Numbered from the stretch's first letter, positions 1 to 8,308 are shown. The stretch: DNA of 27,287 nt from Candidatus Methylomirabilis sp. (GCA_020722945.1 DYJV01000031.1:1-27287), one strand, 5' to 3'. Program-made: numbers and translations. The notes: generated by a model not told the origin, from the letters alone.

Positions 1-98
1 CGCTCAAAATATTGAGATGTTGGAATTAACTTTGCTATCAATACCTCAATGCCTTTTTCATTTAAAGTAACATCTGAAATATTTTTTTCGTCAGACAT
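1..98 (-). CDS. 5' end of an unrecognised gene, cut by the window edge
   Basis: An open frame starts with ATG at 96-98 and runs off the left edge, giving about 32 residues that begin MSDEKNISDVTLNEKG. A strong ribosome binding site (AAAAGGGGGG in the minus-strand sense, about 104-114) sits just upstream and fixes the start. The visible part is hydrophilic, with no signal peptide or motif, so no function can be given. A possible promoter lies about 110 nt upstream (215-243). Confidence 0.6.
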   Translation of the reverse strand, partial: MSDEKNISDVTLNEKGIEVLIAKLIPTSQYFE

Positions 99-195
99 AT
101 ATTCCCCCCTTTTAGAAAATAATGCTTTAAAAAAATAATACTTAATTTAAATCATTATTCCTGATATTCAATATTACACTTTAAAAATTCAGCAT

Positions 196-447
196 TTACT
201 CCAAAAAAGAAACGATTAAATTAAGACAACTGCACATTTTCAAGCAAATTGCCATGCAAAGTAGATTTGTTGTTAAAATATGGGCATGACTTTCCTTTAT
301 CTTTATCAGTGCTTTTTTAAGGTTATTACCTGAATTTGTCAAGCCATTTTTGACAGTTTCCACAATATAATGTCCCTATATGTCAAGAGCAAACTCTCCG
401 TGATTTCCTAACCATAGGTTGTCAAAAGTGTTTATAAAGCATTGATA
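196..447 (-). pseudogene. decayed coding remnant with one internal stop
   Basis: On the minus strand one frame stays protein-like from 447 down to a TAA at 196-198, broken only by a TAG at 376-378. The upstream part includes FDNLWLGNHGEFALD. The downstream part includes GHYIVETVKNGL and SHAHILTTNLLCMAICLK. There is no start codon or ribosome binding site at a sensible place. The HILTTNLLC stretch is loosely reminiscent of transposase C-termini, but I cannot assign a family. It could also be a chance open frame. Confidence 0.35.
215..243 (-). promoter_or_regulatory. possible sigma-70-type promoter for the gene at the left edge
   Basis: Reading the minus strand, TTGAAA (238-243) and TTTAAT (215-220) are separated by 17 nt. 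This would give a leader of about 110 nt before the ATG at 98. The call rests on box matches alone in AT-rich DNA. Confidence 0.3.
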
Positions 448-755
448 TTATATATCTTGCAATTATTTTTTCTCTTTCAAAGGCTTTAAGAGCCTAAAGT
501 TTTTCTTTGCGACTCTGCGTCTTGGCGAGAAATCATATGTGATTTTCAATCCTTGTAATTCCATTTTTTATTCTGACATATTGGGTACTGGGTAGTATCT
601 CTCGCAGAGGTGCTAAAACGCTAAGATTAATTTTCTTTATTTTACTCATAAATTCCAACCCTTTTTACCTACCTATTATAACATTAAAAATTAAATTTCT
701 TCTGTCTGCCAACAGGTAGAACACCTTTTCATTATTTTTTTACAGGGACATTATA
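366..755. repeat. 15-bp inverted repeat pair bounding a 390-bp block
   Basis: TATAATGTCCCTATA at 366-380 is matched in inverted orientation at 741-755 (14 of 15 bases, the first 12 perfect). The enclosed 390 bp contain no gene and include the CTTTGCG repeat element. The arrangement resembles a small non-autonomous mobile element or an insertion-sequence scar. No target-site duplication is obvious. Confidence 0.35.
505..625. repeat. degenerate CTTTGCG-type dispersed repeat, two inverted arms
   Basis: The left arm (505-532) reads CTTTGCGACTCTGCG followed by TCTTGGCGAGAAA. The right arm (598-625), read on the other strand, begins CTTAGCGTTTTAGC and ends CTCTGCGAGAGA. The arms agree at about 18 of 28 positions. 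Between them lie GGGTACTGGGTA (583-594) and a short dyad (about 529-547). From memory, similar 'CTTTGCGTCTTTGCG' sequences occur as dispersed non-coding repeats in many unrelated bacterial genomes, with unknown function. A weaker related piece (CTTGGCACTCTGC) is at 786-798. Confidence 0.45.
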
Positions 756-816
756 CTTATCAAAATATATATTCTTCATAACTGTCTTGGCACTCTGCAT
801 TTCACCTAACATCTGA

Positions 817-835
817 ATATACGCATTGCGTATAT
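817..835. repeat. perfect 19-bp palindrome, 9-bp arms
   Basis: ATATACGCA at 817-825 and TGCGTATAT at 827-835 are exact reverse complements around one base. It lies 25 nt beyond the stop codon of the minus-strand TPR gene. As RNA it would form a hairpin of about 8 bp at the 3' end of that message, but no T-run follows, so it is not a classical intrinsic terminator. A protein-binding site is the alternative. Confidence 0.5.
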
Positions 836-860
836 ACTCCCTTTAAACTTTTACAAAATT

Positions 861-3581
861 TTAAGGTTTGATGACATTTTTCTCTATTGAGGTGTTGTCC
901 TCCTTGATTCTTTCCACTCCACCTCTCTTCAACTCCTCTAATTTTTTGAGAAGGAAAGATTTTCTTGGATCATTATTTTGAAGATTTTTAACTATATTCT
1001 GATACTCTTTTATTGCTTTATCAGTCTCACCCATCTTCTCTAAAATTTTGGCAACATTAAAAGCAGCAGTAGGTGTCCACTTTATATCAAAAGGGTAAAG
1101 TAACTTTATTCTCAAAAAACTGTCTAAAGCATCAACATAATTCTCCTGTTTATAATGTATTTCACCAACCCAATATAAAGCTTCTATCTTACTTTCATCA
1201 TCTTTGAGAAAGTTAATAGCCTTCTCATAACCTATCTTTGCATCATTAAGATAATCCATTTTATCAAGGAGGAATGCAGCATTGAATAAATTGTTCCCTG
1301 TTTTGCTAACATTAATAAATCTCCTGAAATAATCAGCACTTATATGATTGAGCCCAAGACTATTGTTTGATACCCCTATAATATAAAGCTCATTTTCAGA
1401 TAAATCTTTTATTCTTGAATATATCTTATCAAAACTTACTACCTTCTCGTAGTTTTTCTGGTCATAATAATATTTAAGCACACTATACAAAACTTCTTTA
1501 TAATGTGAGTAGAAAACAGGATTAAACTCATTATCAAGAAATTTAGCGTAAGCAGATAATGATTTATCCTTAGCTCCCTTTTCCGATAAAATATTTCCAA
1601 TATAGTAGTATGTGAGTATATCGTTACCTAAATAACGATTTGAAAGAAGTCCATACAATTCATCATCTTTTTTGCTTTTTAGGGTGGGGTAAAGTTTCTT
1701 GAAATATTGATACTTTGTCTCATCAGATGTGAGATAAACAAGCTCTTTTTGGCAATTTATAAATTTACAGATATCTTCAAATGAGAGCTGAAACTCTTTA
1801 ATAAACCTCGCTGGATTTGATAAATTTTTGAAATATTTTATAAAATTTTCTTTATCATTTGTAATCATGTATAAAGATGCAAGATACTCTTTGGTATTTT
1901 CAAGAAGTATAGAGTTACTATTTACTTTATAAAGGGAATCAAAGTATGAGATAGCACTCTTGTAATCTTTCTCTCTATACGATATTTTTCCGAGCCAGAA
2001 TAGAGCCTCCTCTTTATAAACCCCTGAATTAGTGGTATCAACAACTTTTTTAAGATCACTCTTTGCTATATCTATTTTATCAAGATAAAGTGAATTGAGT
2101 GCAATTTTGAGAGATATTTCAGGGAGTGATTGCTTTGTTTTAGCCAAATACTCCTCATAATATATATTGCTCGATTTAAAATCATTACATTTGTAGTAAA
2201 GCTCTCCAAGTTTCTTTAAGATATTAAAATCATCTTTATCCTTAATCGGTAAATATTTAAGGTAAACTTCAATTGCAAACTGATGTTTATCCAACTTCTC
2301 CCACAAAGACGCAATAGTAAGGTCTATACTTTTGATCTGTTTTTTATCTTTTGATAAAGCTTTCATCCGCTCAAGAAAATTTATAGATTCAGAATACTTG
2401 CCATTCTTATCATATACAATCGGGAGTAGCTTGTTTGCATCATTTATATATTTGGAGTTGTCAGAAGTTAAATTGATATACTTCAATAAAAATTTCTCTG
2501 ACTCTTTGTAATCTCCAATTTTATAGAAACAGAACCCAATTTTGAAGATAGCATCAGAGTGAAAAGGTTGAACATCAGGCATAGTCAATACTTTCTGATA
2601 AAAATCTTTTGCAAAGATATATGCACCAACCTTTTCATTAGCTTCAGCAAGCAAGATGTAAACATCACCAGCTCCACTATGACCAAGAGCAATGGATTTA
2701 TTAAGAGCGGTTATCGCCTCTTCATACAAACCTTTTGCAAAAAATAGTTGCCCCATATAGTAATATTTATCAGGTGAATCCTCTTTATCTCTGAGCATAA
2801 GCTCTACTTCGTCATACTTTTTAAAAGCAAGAAGAAGTTTTAGATTTTCATAAAATTTATCAGATTCAATCTTATCAATATCGTGATACAACTCTTTTGC
2901 TTCCTTAAATTTGTTGAGCTTCATGTATGAATTAAAAAGGAGTATAGTGCTGTCTTTGCTCTTAGGTATTTTTTTTAAAACAGAGATCGCCTCCTCATAT
3001 TTACCAAGTTTGTATTTTAGGTATCCAAATAAGTATGAGTCATCTGTTTTGCTATCAGATATAAATTTTTTAGCGGCATCAGGGTCATTTTTTAATAAAT
3101 ATATTTTAGCAATTATACCCTTCACCTTTTTTGAGGGTAATTTTATATTTAAAAGATACTTTAAGGCTTCATCATTATTATATTTAAAATAGTTAAATAT
3201 CCCTTGAGAAAGATTAGTAAGTTCTGAATATGTATTTGGCGAACGCTCCTTTATCTTAAGCATAAGTGAATTGAGGTCATCAAATCTCTTTGTAAAGATA
3301 TATGCTTCCGCCAAAAATTGAATTTCAAGCATATCATCTGTTTTATCACCAACTATATTTATAATCTCATCATACCTATCCTTAACTTCAAGGAGATTAA
3401 GGAGAAATAGTTTTACATCTGATTCAGTGTCTTTCTTGTCGTAGCAGTATTTCTCTGCAACATCGTAGTATCCATTTGATAGAAGCTTCTGTAAATATTC
3501 AAGATCAGATGTTTTTGAATATAATAACTCTATATTCAATAGCAAAAAAATTAAAAGAGATAAAAATTTTAGAAAAAACAT
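861..3581 (-). CDS. exported multi-TPR protein, 906 residues
   Basis: The product is probably periplasmic or envelope-associated. A hydrophobic N-terminal signal of about 22 residues ends near LLYS, with no clear lipobox cysteine. Almost all the rest is tandem helical TPR-like repeats of about 34-36 residues, such as YWVGEIHYKQENYVDAL near the C-terminus and KLGKYEEAISVLKKIPKSK near residue 195. The C-terminal repeats resemble the tol-pal/YbgF-BamD type. The tail (last 25 residues) is charged and unstructured. The start is supported by GGAGG nine nt upstream of the ATG. It is the last gene of block A, 22 nt after the SH3b gene, so the two may act together at the envelope. A scaffold role is likely from the repeats, but no specific function can be assigned. 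Confidence 0.88.
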   Translation of the reverse strand: MFFLKFLSLLIFLLLNIELLYSKTSDLEYLQKLLSNGYYDVAEKYCYDKKDTESDVKLFLLNLLEVKDRYDEIINIVGDKTDDMLEIQFLAEAYIFTKRFDDLNSLMLKIKERSPNTYSELTNLSQGIFNYFKYNNDEALKYLLNIKLPSKKVKGIIAKIYLLKNDPDAAKKFISDSKTDDSYLFGYLKYKLGKYEEAISVLKKIPKSKDSTILLFNSYMKLNKFKEAKELYHDIDKIESDKFYENLKLLLAFKKYDEVELMLRDKEDSPDKYYYMGQLFFAKGLYEEAITALNKSIALGHSGAGDVYILLAEANEKVGAYIFAKDFYQKVLTMPDVQPFHSDAIFKIGFCFYKIGDYKESEKFLLKYINLTSDNSKYINDANKLLPIVYDKNGKYSESINFLERMKALSKDKKQIKSIDLTIASLWEKLDKHQFAIEVYLKYLPIKDKDDFNILKKLGELYYKCNDFKSSNIYYEEYLAKTKQSLPEISLKIALNSLYLDKIDIAKSDLKKVVDTTNSGVYKEEALFWLGKISYREKDYKSAISYFDSLYKVNSNSILLENTKEYLASLYMITNDKENFIKYFKNLSNPARFIKEFQLSFEDICKFINCQKELVYLTSDETKYQYFKKLYPTLKSKKDDELYGLLSNRYLGNDILTYYYIGNILSEKGAKDKSLSAYAKFLDNEFNPVFYSHYKEVLYSVLKYYYDQKNYEKVVSFDKIYSRIKDLSENELYIIGVSNNSLGLNHISADYFRRFINVSKTGNNLFNAAFLLDKMDYLNDAKIGYEKAINFLKDDESKIEALYWVGEIHYKQENYVDALDSFLRIKLLYPFDIKWTPTAAFNVAKILEKMGETDKAIKEYQNIVKNLQNNDPRKSFLLKKLEELKRGGVERIKEDNTSIEKNVIKP

Positions 3582-3603
3582 TAAAATATCCTCCTATTAA
3601 TGT

Positions 3604-4527
3604 TTAGTAAGGTAAATTAAAAAAATCATAAAGAAGTGAATCAACTGTTTTTGAATTATCAGACAAGTAAGGAACCCCAAGTGAGAAGATATAACTCTTC
3701 TTTACCATATCCTTATCAGAGGCAGTTACTTTTATCATATCAAAATATTTATATTTTACATAGATATCTGGTTTAAAAAGGAATAGCTTCTTATCTCTGT
3801 AAGCCTCCACAATAATATATGTGTCTTTATCCCTCTTTATAAGGATATTAAGTGAGAATTTATCAAGAAAATCTGAGAGCGATTGATATTTTTTCCCCAG
3901 CTTTTTAAGAAAATTCCCATATACTGATGTAAATTTCAGAAAAGGGTAAAGATCTATCTGATTTGGCTTAATCGATTCATCTTTATTCTTAGAGTAAAAT
4001 TCTGGGTCAAAATCACTCTCTATAAAGACTCTTCCAACATTAAACTTATCATCAAATGACCATATAACTTTTACACTCTTAGGATAAAATGAAAAATTCA
4101 AAAGCTCTTTAAATTCAAGAATCTTATCCTTAGCATCATTTTTTATAGAATTAAATTGAAACTTACCTAAGTAGGCTGTATCTTTTGCTTTGGCAGGGTG
4201 CTCTTTTGAAGTGGCAGTAGTTTCCGTAGCTTCAGTAGTTTCAGAAGCTCCTGAAAAATTATAAAGCCCTTTTGAATATATCCAACCCTTAATATCCTTT
4301 CCAACAACTACTACTTGATAAAATTCATTACTCTTGCTGATAAGCTCAAGTCTCGTATTTTTATAGACTTTAGCTACTATTTTGCTATTTTTTGAAGGAT
4401 TCTCCCTGATGTATATACTGTTGTATTTTACAGAAGCATATTTATAAGATTCTGCATTTAAAGAGGAGAAGTAATTAAAAATTATAAAAATAGAGAAGAA
4501 ACTAATTAAAATTTTTATAGAATACAT
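3604..4527 (-). CDS. exported SH3b-domain protein, 307 residues
   Basis: An N-terminal signal (about 25 residues, hydrophobic core ISFFSIFIIFNYF, probable cleavage after LNA) precedes a bacterial SH3 domain at about residues 30-92. The domain is recognised by YIRENPSKNSKIVAKVY and GWIYSKGLY. Such domains usually bind peptidoglycan or peptides. A Thr/Glu-rich linker follows, encoded by an 18-bp tandem repeat. The remaining region of about 190 residues is not recognised. The ATG lies inside the end of selA (26-nt overlap), which suggests translational coupling. The next gene is the exported TPR protein. A cell-envelope role is inferred. Confidence 0.85.
   Translation of the reverse strand: MYSIKILISFFSIFIIFNYFSSLNAESYKYASVKYNSIYIRENPSKNSKIVAKVYKNTRLELISKSNEFYQVVVVGKDIKGWIYSKGLYNFSGASETTEATETTATSKEHPAKAKDTAYLGKFQFNSIKNDAKDKILEFKELLNFSFYPKSVKVIWSFDDKFNVGRVFIESDFDPEFYSKNKDESIKPNQIDLYPFLKFTSVYGNFLKKLGKKYQSLSDFLDKFSLNILIKRDKDTYIIVEAYRDKKLFLFKPDIYVKYKYFDMIKVTASDKDMVKKSYIFSLGVPYLSDNSKTVDSLLYDFFNLPY
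4215..4250 (-). repeat. 18-bp tandem repeat, two copies, coding for a Thr/Glu linker
   Basis: Two adjacent 18-bp units (4215-4232 and 4233-4250) agree at 15 of 18 bases. In the SH3b protein they encode an SETTEAT/ETTAT-like linker after the SH3 domain. The unit length is a multiple of three, so copy-number change would lengthen the linker without a frameshift. Confidence 0.6.
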
Positions 4528-5893
4528 TTTTCAACTCTGTTATCTGATCGTTTAATAAAGTTCTTACATCAAGTATATAAACATCATTTTTGACTCTCCC
4601 AACAACCGGCGGGTCACTGCTTCTTAATATCTTGTCAATATTTGCAGCTGATAAATTTTGGTGTTTAATTTGGAGAGTAAAAGTTTTGATCTGATTCATC
4701 GGGAAAGCACCTCCACCAACAAATGAAACATCCTCCTTTACTTCAGCATAGATAGATTTGATGGGTGCAAAAAGCCTCTTTAATCTTAACGCTCTCTTTT
4801 TAAGATTAAAAATATCTTCTGTTATCAAACTCAATGAAAGTATATTTTTAAAGAGATCTTTATCATTGAAATATTCGACAAGAGTCGCTTCAAGTGCAGC
4901 AAGTGTAAATTTGTCTATTCTTAATGCTCTATTTAGGGGATGTCTCTTCATTGTATCAATATACTTTTTCTTACCAACAATGATCCCTGCTTGAGGTCCA
5001 CCAAGTAGTTTATCTCCACTAAAAGTAACAATATCAACCCCTTTATCTATTATAGATTTTACCGTAGGTTCATCAGGGAGACCAAAAGACGAGAGATCAA
5101 CAAATGACCCACTCCCCAAATCGTAAGCAACAGGTAATCCACTCTTATCACCCAAATTCACAAGCTCCTCTGCTTCAACACTCTTAGTAAAACCTACTAT
5201 TCTGTAATTACTCGTATGTGCTTTTAAAATAAGTGCTGTGGTTTCATTTATTGCATTAAAATAATCTTTTAGATGAGTTTTATTGGTTGAGCCAACCTCT
5301 TTTAATATAGCTCCACTCTGCTCCATAACTTCAGGGATTCTAAACTCACCACCAATTTCAATCATCTCCCCCCTTGATACAATCACCTCTTTACCCTTTG
5401 CAAGAGCAGAAAGTAAAAGCAATACTGCTGCTGCATTATTATTGACAACCATGCAATCCTCTGCACCTGTAAGCTCTGTGAGGTAATCTGAAATATTTTG
5501 ATAACGTATCCCACGTTCACCCATGGCAATATCAAATTCAAGGTTTGAGTAATTACCTGCAATATCAACTACATTTTTTAACACTTTTTCTGATAGTGGT
5601 GCTCTTCCAAAATTTGTGTGTAAAACAACTCCTGTAGCATTTATCAACTTTTTTAATCTTGGAGAGAAGTAACTTTTCACAGACGATGCAACAGCTTTAA
5701 CTATACTTTCCAACACCGCACTCTCCTCAATATACTCCTTTATCTCCCCAGACTCTATCAAATTTTTAAACTTATTTATCTCGAGATTTATAAATTTTTT
5801 AATGATAAATTTCCCATATCGGGAAATCAACCCCTTAATAATCTCGTTATCAAGTATTTTGTCAATTTTAGGTATTATTCTGTAAAGATTCAT
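4502..5893 (-). CDS. selA: L-seryl-tRNA(Sec) selenium transferase
   Basis: SelA is a pyridoxal-phosphate enzyme that converts seryl-tRNA(Sec) to selenocysteinyl-tRNA(Sec) with selenophosphate in the cytoplasm. The protein is 463 residues, full length for the bacterial family. The PLP lysine is visible in SGDKLLGGPQAG at K295, which matches the E. coli position from memory. The N-terminal INATGVVLHTNFGRAPLS (about 84-101) and TNKTHLKDY (about 203) are family hallmarks. It starts 3 nt after the radical SAM gene and overlaps the SH3b gene by 26 nt, so it sits mid-operon. selB, selD and tRNA(Sec) are not in this window and must lie elsewhere if the pathway works. Confidence 0.97.
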   Translation of the reverse strand: MNLYRIIPKIDKILDNEIIKGLISRYGKFIIKKFINLEINKFKNLIESGEIKEYIEESAVLESIVKAVASSVKSYFSPRLKKLINATGVVLHTNFGRAPLSEKVLKNVVDIAGNYSNLEFDIAMGERGIRYQNISDYLTELTGAEDCMVVNNNAAAVLLLLSALAKGKEVIVSRGEMIEIGGEFRIPEVMEQSGAILKEVGSTNKTHLKDYFNAINETTALILKAHTSNYRIVGFTKSVEAEELVNLGDKSGLPVAYDLGSGSFVDLSSFGLPDEPTVKSIIDKGVDIVTFSGDKLLGGPQAGIIVGKKKYIDTMKRHPLNRALRIDKFTLAALEATLVEYFNDKDLFKNILSLSLITEDIFNLKKRALRLKRLFAPIKSIYAEVKEDVSFVGGGAFPMNQIKTFTLQIKHQNLSAANIDKILRSSDPPVVGRVKNDVYILDVRTLLNDQITELKNVFYKNFN

Positions 5894-5896
5894 ATT

Positions 5897-7168
5897 TCAA
5901 TCCTGAAAAATATTTAATTCATCTTTTATAATGTTTCTACAGTAATCTCTGAAGTTGTTCACTCCGATAAAAAACTCCCTCATCATAATAACCCACAAAT
6001 ATTGACCTGTCTCAGTAAGTCTAAATTCCCTCATATCAGATTTTAATGCCCCTACAGTATGAAAAAAGAGAAGCTCTGGGAAAAGTTTAATGTAAAATTC
6101 CAAACCATATTTTTGTTTTATAAAATCTTTACTCATACGGATACCAAAAAGCTTAATAAGGAAATCGTATTTCATCTGCTCAAGCTTTGAAAACTTCTTT
6201 TCTGCTTTAAGCGGGAGCTTATCTTTACTTAAAAGTTCTATATATTCAGGAACAGAGAAAGTATTGGATAAGATTCTGCTATTATAATAACCGAAGGAGC
6301 CACTCCCAACACCGATATATTCATCATAATTGATTATATACTCATCTATCATCGATTTTGTTTTGTTAAAACACCAAGCTGTTCCTGATGTGTAATGGTT
6401 TTTCAGCTCTTTAACTATTTGAAAATAAAGAAGCTTCTCATTTTCGTAACTTATTTTTCCAAACCTCTTCTTTATAACCTCCTGAGTTGACGCAGATGCC
6501 ATAAGTGGATAAAAAGTAACCTGATCAGCATTTAGATTTTTGATTATTTGGCAATCTTTTACAATAAGCTCTCTATCTTGTGTAGGGAAATTAAATATCA
6601 TATCAATATTTACAGTTTTAAATTGACCTATTGTATTTCTTAACCGGTCAATAATCTCCTCGCTGCTCCCATACTTATGAAATCTCTCCATAATTTTGAG
6701 TAACCTATCATCAAAGCTCTGAACTCCAACAGAAAGCCTTTTGACTCCAACCTCTTTGAGTATCTTTATATTCTGCGGGGTTAGGTGGTTTGGGTTTGTT
6801 TCACAAGAGATCTCATTTATTGAAAAGAGACTCTTTATCAGAGATATAACATCTGCAAGCTCTTCTATTAAAATAGTAGGAGTGCCTCCACCGATATAAG
6901 ATGCGGCAAAGTTAAACCCCAAATTTTTGTATAAATTAATCTCCCGTTTAAGAGCCTCAAAATACTTCTCTGCAATCTCACGCTTAAACCTAAATCTATT
7001 AAAAGAGCAGTAAGGACAGAGCTCCTCACAGAAAGGGATATGAATATATAGAAGGAGATTATTTGAATTTTTAGGTAAAGGTGTTGCAATATTTGAATTT
7101 TGGTTGAAGGTGAGGTTTCTCCTATTATACCAATTCATATATTTTGTAATAAAATTTTCTACCATCAT
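5897..7168 (-). CDS. radical SAM protein of the HemN/HemW family
   Basis: The product is a 423-residue radical SAM enzyme. The [4Fe-4S] motif CxxxCxxC is at C47, C51 and C54 (YIHIPFCEELCPYCSF), and the SAM-binding GGGTP is at 93-97. The fourth cysteine typical of true coproporphyrinogen dehydrogenase HemN (CxxxCxxCxC) is absent: the motif reads CSF. That favours the HemW (heme chaperone) or HutW/ChuW-like branch. The C-terminal part looks like the HemN_C winged-helix region, with LTETGQYLW. Two adjacent ATGs are possible starts, and AAGGG lies about 10 nt upstream. It is the first gene of block A, directly before selA. Whether it handles heme or another substrate cannot be told from sequence alone. 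Confidence 0.88.
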   Translation of the reverse strand: MMVENFITKYMNWYNRRNLTFNQNSNIATPLPKNSNNLLLYIHIPFCEELCPYCSFNRFRFKREIAEKYFEALKREINLYKNLGFNFAASYIGGGTPTILIEELADVISLIKSLFSINEISCETNPNHLTPQNIKILKEVGVKRLSVGVQSFDDRLLKIMERFHKYGSSEEIIDRLRNTIGQFKTVNIDMIFNFPTQDRELIVKDCQIIKNLNADQVTFYPLMASASTQEVIKKRFGKISYENEKLLYFQIVKELKNHYTSGTAWCFNKTKSMIDEYIINYDEYIGVGSGSFGYYNSRILSNTFSVPEYIELLSKDKLPLKAEKKFSKLEQMKYDFLIKLFGIRMSKDFIKQKYGLEFYIKLFPELLFFHTVGALKSDMREFRLTETGQYLWVIMMREFFIGVNNFRDYCRNIIKDELNIFQD

Positions 7169-7238
7169 AGATAATTACCCTTGAGAACCTTTTTTAATAA
7201 CAATTTATTTATAAAATATTTATTTTATGAAAAATTAA

Positions 7239-7267
7239 ATGATACTCTCTTCAATACTCTATTCCAA
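7239..7267 (-). promoter_or_regulatory. possible promoter for the radical SAM-selA-SH3b-TPR block
   Basis: On the minus strand TTGGAA (7262-7267) and TATCAT (7239-7244) are 17 nt apart in the 183-nt gap before the radical SAM gene. This would give a leader of about 60 nt. The matches are moderate and the DNA is AT-rich, so confidence is limited. Confidence 0.35.
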
Positions 7268-7351
7268 TAATTAAAAATTAAGAATTCAATTAAGCTGCTG
7301 ACTAATATCCACTCTACTTTTTTACCTCTATGTTTTGAAAAAATATTTTTA

Positions 7352-8308
7352 CTATTTAGTAACTTTACTCTTATTATCAGGAGGGGTAAATATCACTTCA
7401 CTACCCCCTCTATCAATATCAACTTTGAAAATATGACCATTCTTATCAGGGATATAGAGATTTCCAAATTTATCAGAGGCTATTGAATGAATTTTAAATT
7501 TACCCACATTAATACTCTTAACCTTACTAAAAGATAAATTATAAACCTCTACTTTACCACTCTCATTCCCAAAAACAATATAATTTTTACTCTTTACCTC
7601 AACAGATGAGAGAAAATTGTGCTCCAAATTCTCTTCTTTGAGCACTTTAAAATCGTCAATATTATAAAAGAGTAATTTTTTCTTATTAGTAACGATAGCA
7701 AGTGAGGAGTTGCCCGATATATATGAAGCTGATGTTATCTTAACATCTTTTATTGAAAATTTTTTTAATGGTTTAAATGATGTAGAATCAAAAATATCTA
7801 TTATCCCAGTTTCAGATACTACTACTATTAAATTTTTCTCAGCTACATAGATAATGGTTCTAACATCTCCCTCAAAAGCTGTAATTTTACTCTTTAATTC
7901 TCCACTTTTGTAATCCCATAATCTGATAGTCCCATCCCTACTTCCAGATACAAGAGAATTACTTTGAGCAATATACCCTACTGCCAAAACCCAATCTTCA
8001 TGTCCCAAAAACTCTTTAATGGTATCTCCACTCTCAACATTTATAACCTTTATACTTTTATCAGAACTTGAAGTTATAAGATTGTTGTTGGAATCAAAGA
8101 GCATATCCCTTATCCCAAGCTTATGGATATTGGAAAATATTTTACAAGCTTTCTGTTGGTTAAGATCATAAATATTAATATCTTTATCTGTGCCTGCAAC
8201 CGCAAGGAGTTTGGAGTCATCAGATACCGCAGCAACATAGTATCCATAAATTGGGTGAGATATAAAATTAAGAGAGAATATAAAGATAAAAAGTATAAAC
8301 TTTTTCAT
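7352..8308 (-). CDS. exported WD40-repeat beta-propeller protein
   Basis: The protein has 318 residues: an N-terminal hydrophobic signal (MKKFILFIFIFSLNF, likely cleaved near IYG), then WD40-like blades filling the rest. The clearest blade is SGSRDGTIRLWDYKSGEL near residues 117-134. Other blades begin around residues 28, 70, 150, 190, 230 and 270, which fits one seven-bladed propeller. WD40 propellers are protein-interaction platforms, and a periplasmic location is inferred from the signal. The ribosome binding site AGGGG is part of a 31-bp tandem duplication just upstream. It is the last gene of block B, 68 nt after the glycosyltransferase. The partner is unknown. Confidence 0.85.
   Translation of the reverse strand: MKKFILFIFIFSLNFISHPIYGYYVAAVSDDSKLLAVAGTDKDINIYDLNQQKACKIFSNIHKLGIRDMLFDSNNNLITSSSDKSIKVINVESGDTIKEFLGHEDWVLAVGYIAQSNSLVSGSRDGTIRLWDYKSGELKSKITAFEGDVRTIIYVAEKNLIVVVSETGIIDIFDSTSFKPLKKFSIKDVKITSASYISGNSSLAIVTNKKKLLFYNIDDFKVLKEENLEHNFLSSVEVKSKNYIVFGNESGKVEVYNLSFSKVKSINVGKFKIHSIASDKFGNLYIPDKNGHIFKVDIDRGGSEVIFTPPDNKSKVTK

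Larger units (their letters stand above)
99..860. other. 762-bp gene-poor gap between two minus-strand genes
   Basis: No intact gene is visible on either strand. The gap holds the ribosome binding site and a possible promoter of the left-edge gene, a decayed reading frame (196-447), an inverted repeat pair (366-380 and 741-755), the CTTTGCG-type repeats (505-625), and a perfect palindrome (817-835) shortly after the stop of the TPR gene. This mix of remnants and repeats in an otherwise packed chromosome suggests an old insertion or deletion site. Confidence 0.6.

Noticed and set aside
350-385. Facing TTGACA and TGTCAA boxes with TATAAT between them, suggesting promoters
   Set aside because: The distance between -35-like and -10-like boxes is only about 10-11 nt in either direction, too short for a promoter.
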